Below, piece after piece: positions 60,906 through 64,000 of a stretch of DNA of 64,000 nucleotides. Location of the stretch: the NCBI GenBank assembly GCA_902800065.1, contig CADCDE010000002.1:1-64000 (forward strand), in the 5' to 3' direction. The translations under genes were made by a program, and so were the position numbers. Each line of letters starts with the position of its first letter. Position 1 is the first letter of the stretch. The DNA comes from an uncultured Ruminococcus sp. (GTDB taxonomy: Bacteria > Bacillota > Clostridia > Oscillospirales > Acutalibacteraceae). The notes under the pieces are model-generated. The model saw only the letters and a program-made list of their open reading frames with translations. It was not told the origin of the DNA and searched no databases.

Positions 60906-61268
60906 ATGTCAAAAAATCTTGAGATTTCAAAGCTGTTGGATTTTTATGGTATCCTCCTGACTGACAAACAGCGTGAAATTGCGGAATATTATTATAATGA
61001 CGATTTGTCGCTCGGAGAGATAGCCGAAAATCTCGATATATCCCGTCAGGGAGTGCGTGACAGCATAAAACGCAGTGAAACGGTACTTTTTGAGGCTGAG
61101 GAAAAATTATCTCTTATCGGAAAATCGGAGATACTTAAAAACAGTCTTGAAGCTATAAAAAGAAATATCACTGCAATAAGCGTGGAAAACGAGATGTATA
61201 ATAATTCAGCAATAAGTCACAGTACGGAAAAGATACTTAATGAGCTTGAAAAACTCAGTGAAATATAA
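60906..61268 (+). CDS. ylxM: YlxM, helix-turn-helix partner of the SRP genes
   Basis: 120 residues from ATG 60906 (GGGCGG upstream). MSKNLEISKLLDFYGILLTDKQREIAEYYYNDDLSLGEIAENLDISRQGVRDSIKRSETVLFEAEEKL is the YlxM/p13 sigma-4-like helix-turn-helix, which in other Firmicutes lies directly before ffh and modulates the SRP. Here 470 bases separate its stop from ffh, most of them in a structured, non-coding insert. Confidence 0.92.
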   Translation: MSKNLEISKLLDFYGILLTDKQREIAEYYYNDDLSLGEIAENLDISRQGVRDSIKRSETVLFEAEEKLSLIGKSEILKNSLEAIKRNITAISVENEMYNNSAISHSTEKILNELEKLSEI

Positions 61269-61317
61269 AAATTATGAATTATGCGTTGGGTAAGGGGCTT
61301 TTAACAGTCAAATCAAT

Positions 61318-61718
61318 CTTATAAAAACTTATAAAAGCATGTTGAATAAAGGAAGTGATAACAGTAAAAAAATATAAAATCCTTTGTAAAGTAAAGGTCG
61401 GCGCTTCAAGTAGCAGTTCATAAGACGTCGTCTGTCTGCCCAAAGAAGGCAGCTTAAACGGGGACTGCCGTCGTAATAAATTCAAAGCGATAACCAAGCA
61501 CAATTATTTATTTTGGCGAATCAGTAAAGAAAGGAAATGTTACTGACACGATATTCAGCCACAATGAAAGGTATTTATCGTGTGTACCCGCACGTTAGCG
61601 GGGAATTTACGCCTTCGGAGTGTCACGCCAACATTAGTAGATAATGACTGTCATATCGAAAGTGGACACGATGAACAAGGAATGAAACATAAAAGTTGTT
61701 TTTATAACTTTTTATAAG
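61318..61718 (+). ncRNA. Candidate structured RNA (or relic insertion) between ylxM and ffh
   Basis: No coding frame is convincing. Terminal arms 61318-61337 and 61699-61718 pair over 20 bp with one mismatch and one G-U. Inside, TTGGCG (61513-61518) pairs with CGCCAA (61626-61631) and encloses four hairpins: TCAGTAA/TTACTGA (61521-61546), ACACGATA/TATCGTGT (61546-61583), CCCGC/GCGGG with a 6-nt loop (61587-61602) and a UUCG-capped stem (61609-61623). Further hairpins lie at 61381-61397, 61436-61452 and 61632-61646. It looks like a large folded RNA. It is not the SRP RNA: the conserved SRP tetraloop region was not found. Strand is inferred from the operon. Confidence 0.5.
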
Positions 61719-61738
61719 TTTTCAGTAACGGTGTTAAG

Positions 61739-63157
61739 ATGGCATTTGAGGGCTTGTCGGAGAAACTGAGTGCGGCTTTCAAGAGACTGAGAAATAAAGG
61801 AAAGCTGACGGAAAGTGATGTAAAGGATGCAATGCGTGAGGTAAGGCTTGCACTTCTTGAAGCGGATGTCAATTACAAGGTCGCAAAGGATTTTACTAAT
61901 AAAGTAACAGAGCGAGCAGTAGGTGCGGATGTCATGGAAAGTCTGACACCTGCACAGATGGTTGTCAAGATAGTAAACGAGGAACTCACTGCATTGATGG
62001 GCTCTGAGGAAACAAGGATAAATTTTGCAAATAAACCGCCCACAGTTATAATGATGTGCGGCTTGCAGGGCTCTGGTAAGACTACCCACAGTGCAAAGCT
62101 GGGCAAAATGCTCAAAAGACAGGGACACAGACCATTGCTTACAGCCTGTGACGTTTACAGACCTGCGGCTATCGAACAGCTCAAGGTTGTCGGAGGACAG
62201 GCAGGAGTTGCTGTCTTTGAGATGGGACAGGAAAATCCCGTTACTATTGCCAAAGAAGCCGTAAAACACGCCAAGGATTACGGCAATGATATAGTTATAT
62301 TGGATACGGCAGGTCGTCTGCATATAGACGAAAAGCTGATGAATGAGCTGAAGGAAATAAAGTCTGCTGTAAATCCGGATGAAATACTCCTTGTAGTCGA
62401 CTCAATGACAGGTCAGGATGCAGTGAATGTTGCAAAGTCATTTGATGAGCTTCTCGATATAAGCGGTCTTATATTGACAAAGCTCGACGGTGATACAAGA
62501 GGCGGTGCGGCACTTTCGGCAAAGGCTGTAACGGGCAAGCCGATAAAATTTGCCGGTATCGGTGAAAAGCTTGATGACTTGGAGGTATTCCATCCCGACA
62601 GAATGGCATCGAGAATACTCGGAATGGGCGATATACTTACTCTCATTGAAGATGCTGAAAACCGTCTTGACCAGAAAAAAAGCGAGGAAATGGCACGCAA
62701 GTTCCAGCAGAATAAATTCGATATGAATGATCTGTATGAACAGCTTCAGCAGATAAAGAAAATGGGACCTATAAAAGGTATATTGTCCAAATTGCCGGGT
62801 ATAAGCGACCAGATAAAGGATATGGACTTTGATGACAGGCAGATGGACAGGATAGCTGCAATGATTTCGTCAATGACCAAAAAAGAACGTGAAAATCCTG
62901 ACATCATCAATCCGTCAAGAAAACGTCGTATAGCAGCCGGCAGTGGAATGAAGGTCGAGGATGTTAACCGTCTCATGAAGCAGTTTGGAGAAATGCAGAA
63001 GTTTATGAAAACTATGAATGCAAGAGGCAAGAACGGTAAAAGAAAACACATACCGGTGCTTCCCGGACTCGGCGGTGTAAATATGGGTACAGGTATGCCC
63101 ATCACCAATGCAAAACTTGAAAACAAGAACAAAAATAAAAAGAAAAAGAAAAAATAA
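61739..63157 (+). CDS. ffh: Signal recognition particle protein Ffh
   Basis: 472 residues. The N domain (FEGLSEKLSAAFKRLRNKGKLTESDVKDAMREVRLALLEADVNYKVAKDFTNKV) is followed by the G domain with GLQGSGKTTHSAKLGKML, DVYRPAAIEQLK, DTAGRLHIDEKLMNELKEI and TKLDGDTRGGAALS, and the methionine-rich M domain with KMGPIKGILSKLPG and RKRRIAAGSGMKVEDVNRLMKQFGEMQKFMK. It binds 4.5S-type SRP RNA and signal sequences. A weak GGTG is the only site before the ATG, 20 bases after the terminal repeat of the insert. Confidence 0.97.
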   Translation: MAFEGLSEKLSAAFKRLRNKGKLTESDVKDAMREVRLALLEADVNYKVAKDFTNKVTERAVGADVMESLTPAQMVVKIVNEELTALMGSEETRINFANKPPTVIMMCGLQGSGKTTHSAKLGKMLKRQGHRPLLTACDVYRPAAIEQLKVVGGQAGVAVFEMGQENPVTIAKEAVKHAKDYGNDIVILDTAGRLHIDEKLMNELKEIKSAVNPDEILLVVDSMTGQDAVNVAKSFDELLDISGLILTKLDGDTRGGAALSAKAVTGKPIKFAGIGEKLDDLEVFHPDRMASRILGMGDILTLIEDAENRLDQKKSEEMARKFQQNKFDMNDLYEQLQQIKKMGPIKGILSKLPGISDQIKDMDFDDRQMDRIAAMISSMTKKERENPDIINPSRKRRIAAGSGMKVEDVNRLMKQFGEMQKFMKTMNARGKNGKRKHIPVLPGLGGVNMGTGMPITNAKLENKNKNKKKKKK

Positions 63158-63222
63158 CAGTGCTTTCAACGGTTTAAAAAGCCGATGAAATATATTAAAA
63201 AATTTTTTTGGAGGTAAATCAA

Positions 63223-63465
63223 ATGGCAGTAAAAATAAGACTTCGTCGTATGGGTGCAAAAAAGACACCTTTTTATCGTGTAGTTGTGGCTGATTCAAGA
63301 TATCCCCGTGACGGCAGATTCATCGAGGAGATCGGCACATATAATCCGCTTACAGACCCGTCAGAATTCAAGGTAGACGTTGAAAAGGCAAAGAAATGGA
63401 TCGCTAACGGTGCACAGCCTACTGACACAGTAAAAGAGCTTTTCAAAAAGAATAACATTATCTGA
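63223..63465 (+). CDS. rpsP: 30S ribosomal protein S16
   Basis: 80 residues from ATG 63223 (TTGGAGGTAA upstream; an in-frame codon upstream overlaps that site). [43 protein letters not shown] is the S16 signature. Standard place between ffh and khpA in Firmicutes. Confidence 0.97.
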   Translation: MAVKIRLRRMGAKKTPFYRVVVADSRYPRDGRFIEEIGTYNPLTDPSEFKVDVEKAKKWIANGAQPTDTVKELFKKNNII

Positions 63466-63488
63466 TCGGATATCGGAGGGCAAAAACT

Positions 63489-63722
63489 ATGAAAGAATTA
63501 TTGGTATCTATCGTAAAAGGTCTTGTTGATAATAAGGACGCTATTGAAGTAACAGTTGACGAGAAAAATGAAGAAGGCGTAGTAGTATATCATCTTCACG
63601 TTGACGAAAACGACATGGGCAGAGTTATCGGCAAGCAGGGAAGAATTGCAAAGGCTATCCGTACAATAATGCGTGCAGCCGCTGCAAAAAATGATGAAAA
63701 AGTTCAGGTCGACATTGAGTAA
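63489..63722 (+). CDS. khpA: KH-domain RNA-binding protein KhpA
   Basis: 77 residues. MKELLVSIVKGLVDNKDAIEVTVDEKNEEGVVVYHLHVDENDMGRVIGKQGRIAKAIRTIMRAAAAKNDEKVQVDIE has the KH core with VIGKQGR in the GxxG loop. KhpA pairs with KhpB/EloR to bind RNA and affects cell division and elongation in related Firmicutes. Position after rpsP and before rimM is canonical. Confidence 0.95.
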   Translation: MKELLVSIVKGLVDNKDAIEVTVDEKNEEGVVVYHLHVDENDMGRVIGKQGRIAKAIRTIMRAAAAKNDEKVQVDIE

Positions 63723-63758
63723 TTAAAATTTTTGTGAAAAACTGACAAAATAAAATTG

Positions 63759-63791
63759 GGAGAGGTCTGAAAATTTGGACTTCTCCTTTTT
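63759..63791 (+). terminator. Terminator-like hairpin between khpA and rimM
   Basis: GGAGAGGTC (63759-63767) pairs over 9 bp with GACTTCTCC (63778-63786), followed by TTTTT. It may reduce rather than stop expression of rimM, which has no good promoter of its own. Confidence 0.65.
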
Positions 63792-63825
63792 GTGTATATG
63801 GTGTATAATATTAAAGGAGGACAAA

Positions 63826-64000
63826 ATGAAAAAACAGTTTCTGGAAATAGGAAAGATAGTAGGTACACATGGTCTTAAGGGTGAAGTCAGGGTAGATGCA
63901 TGGTGCGACAGTCCGAATTTCCTGTGCAGATTCAAAAGGCTGTATAAAAAAGACGGTACAGAGATGAAGGTCATCTCATCAAAGGTACATAAAAATATGG
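63826..64000 (+). CDS. rimM: Ribosome maturation factor RimM, N-terminal part (cut by window end)
   Basis: The first 58 residues are visible. MKKQFLEIGKIVGTHGLKGEVRVDAWCDSPNFLCRFKRLYKKDGTEMKVISSKVHKNM has the RimM start, including IVGTHGLKGEVRV. It helps 30S assembly through S19. AAAGGAGGACAAA gives a strong site. The gene continues past the window. Confidence 0.95.
   Translation, partial: MKKQFLEIGKIVGTHGLKGEVRVDAWCDSPNFLCRFKRLYKKDGTEMKVISSKVHKNM

Noticed and set aside
61585-61603. A GTGTACCCGC...GCGGGGA stretch that resembles a type I-E CRISPR repeat
   Set aside because: Only one copy exists, with no spacers or cas genes; it is better explained as one hairpin of the folded element before ffh.
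61318-61718. The insert as SRP RNA, tmRNA, RNase P RNA, or a self-splicing intron
   Set aside because: None of the conserved core sequences of these RNAs that I can recall is present.
61712-62323. Minus-strand frame of about 200 residues opposite ffh
   Set aside because: Cysteine/histidine-rich low-quality translation of the reverse of a certain gene.
63804-63809. TATAAT just before rimM as a promoter
   Set aside because: It lies 16 bases before the start codon, so the ribosome binding site would fall at the transcription start; no -35 element at proper spacing.

Overview
The window is a 64 kb stretch of an AT-rich Firmicutes chromosome. Gene content and gene order point to Ruminococcus or a close Oscillospiraceae relative. 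The evidence is low GC, Clostridia-type ribosomal and SRP gene order, a type III glutamine synthetase (GlnN), an Rnf complex, an uninterrupted sigK with its pro-sequence, a BspA-type leucine-rich-repeat secreted protein, and small Clostridia families (DUF4364, RicT, a DUF6774-like protein). The species assignment is inference.

Layout. 1-3.4 kb: the end of an unknown gene, an XRE regulator beside what looks like decayed mobile-element coding sequence, a membrane-anchored unknown protein and a FemAB-type aminoacyltransferase. 3.5-7.8 kb: an XpaC-like membrane protein with TelA, a DUF2809 protein and an NSS-family transporter. 8.0-18.75 kb: a long, apparently single operon behind a near-consensus promoter. 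It holds four tandem TerD genes, an NrdG-like radical SAM protein, three coiled-coil or unknown proteins, a giant ATPase with three CbxX/CfqX-type AAA+ modules plus a degenerate N-terminal domain, and a 34-residue membrane peptide. This Ter/TelA stress cassette is the main accessory system of the window. 18.9-22.9 kb: rpmG-secE-nusG-rplK-rplA and rplJ-rplL-rpmB, with L1-type and L10-type leader elements. 23-33 kb: a frameshifted YdcF-like membrane protein, tRNA-Arg(CCU), DegV, a GHL10 hydrolase, small unknown proteins, a LUD protein, DeoD, an Ig-like repeat protein and a large glycosyltransferase/glycerophosphotransferase. 33.4-46 kb: glnN behind a hairpin leader, pgi, a P-loop protein, radC, DUF4364, a DUF6935-like gene, ricT-holB, an SCP2 protein, glgB, and a DUF5131 protein fused to a DUF4186-like tail. 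46-52 kb: sigK, a small Smr protein, and the complete rnfCDGEAB operon on the minus strand. 52-59.3 kb (minus): phoH-ybeY-dgkA-era, then yqzL-recO-mutS2 and a YpmS-like gene. 59.5-64 kb: a secreted LRR protein, then ylxM-ffh-rpsP-khpA-rimM.

Two dispersed palindromic repeat families are scattered between genes. Family A has seven copies built around TGTCATTCTGAGGAG...GGAATGACA. Family B has five copies of a degenerate GAGTGGAGAGT palindrome.

The least explained feature is a roughly 400-nt stretch (61318-61718) wedged between ylxM and ffh, which normally lie next to each other. It is bounded by a near-perfect 20-bp inverted repeat and contains a nested set of complementary helices, including a multibranch junction. 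It has no coding signal and looks like a large structured RNA or the relic of an insertion.
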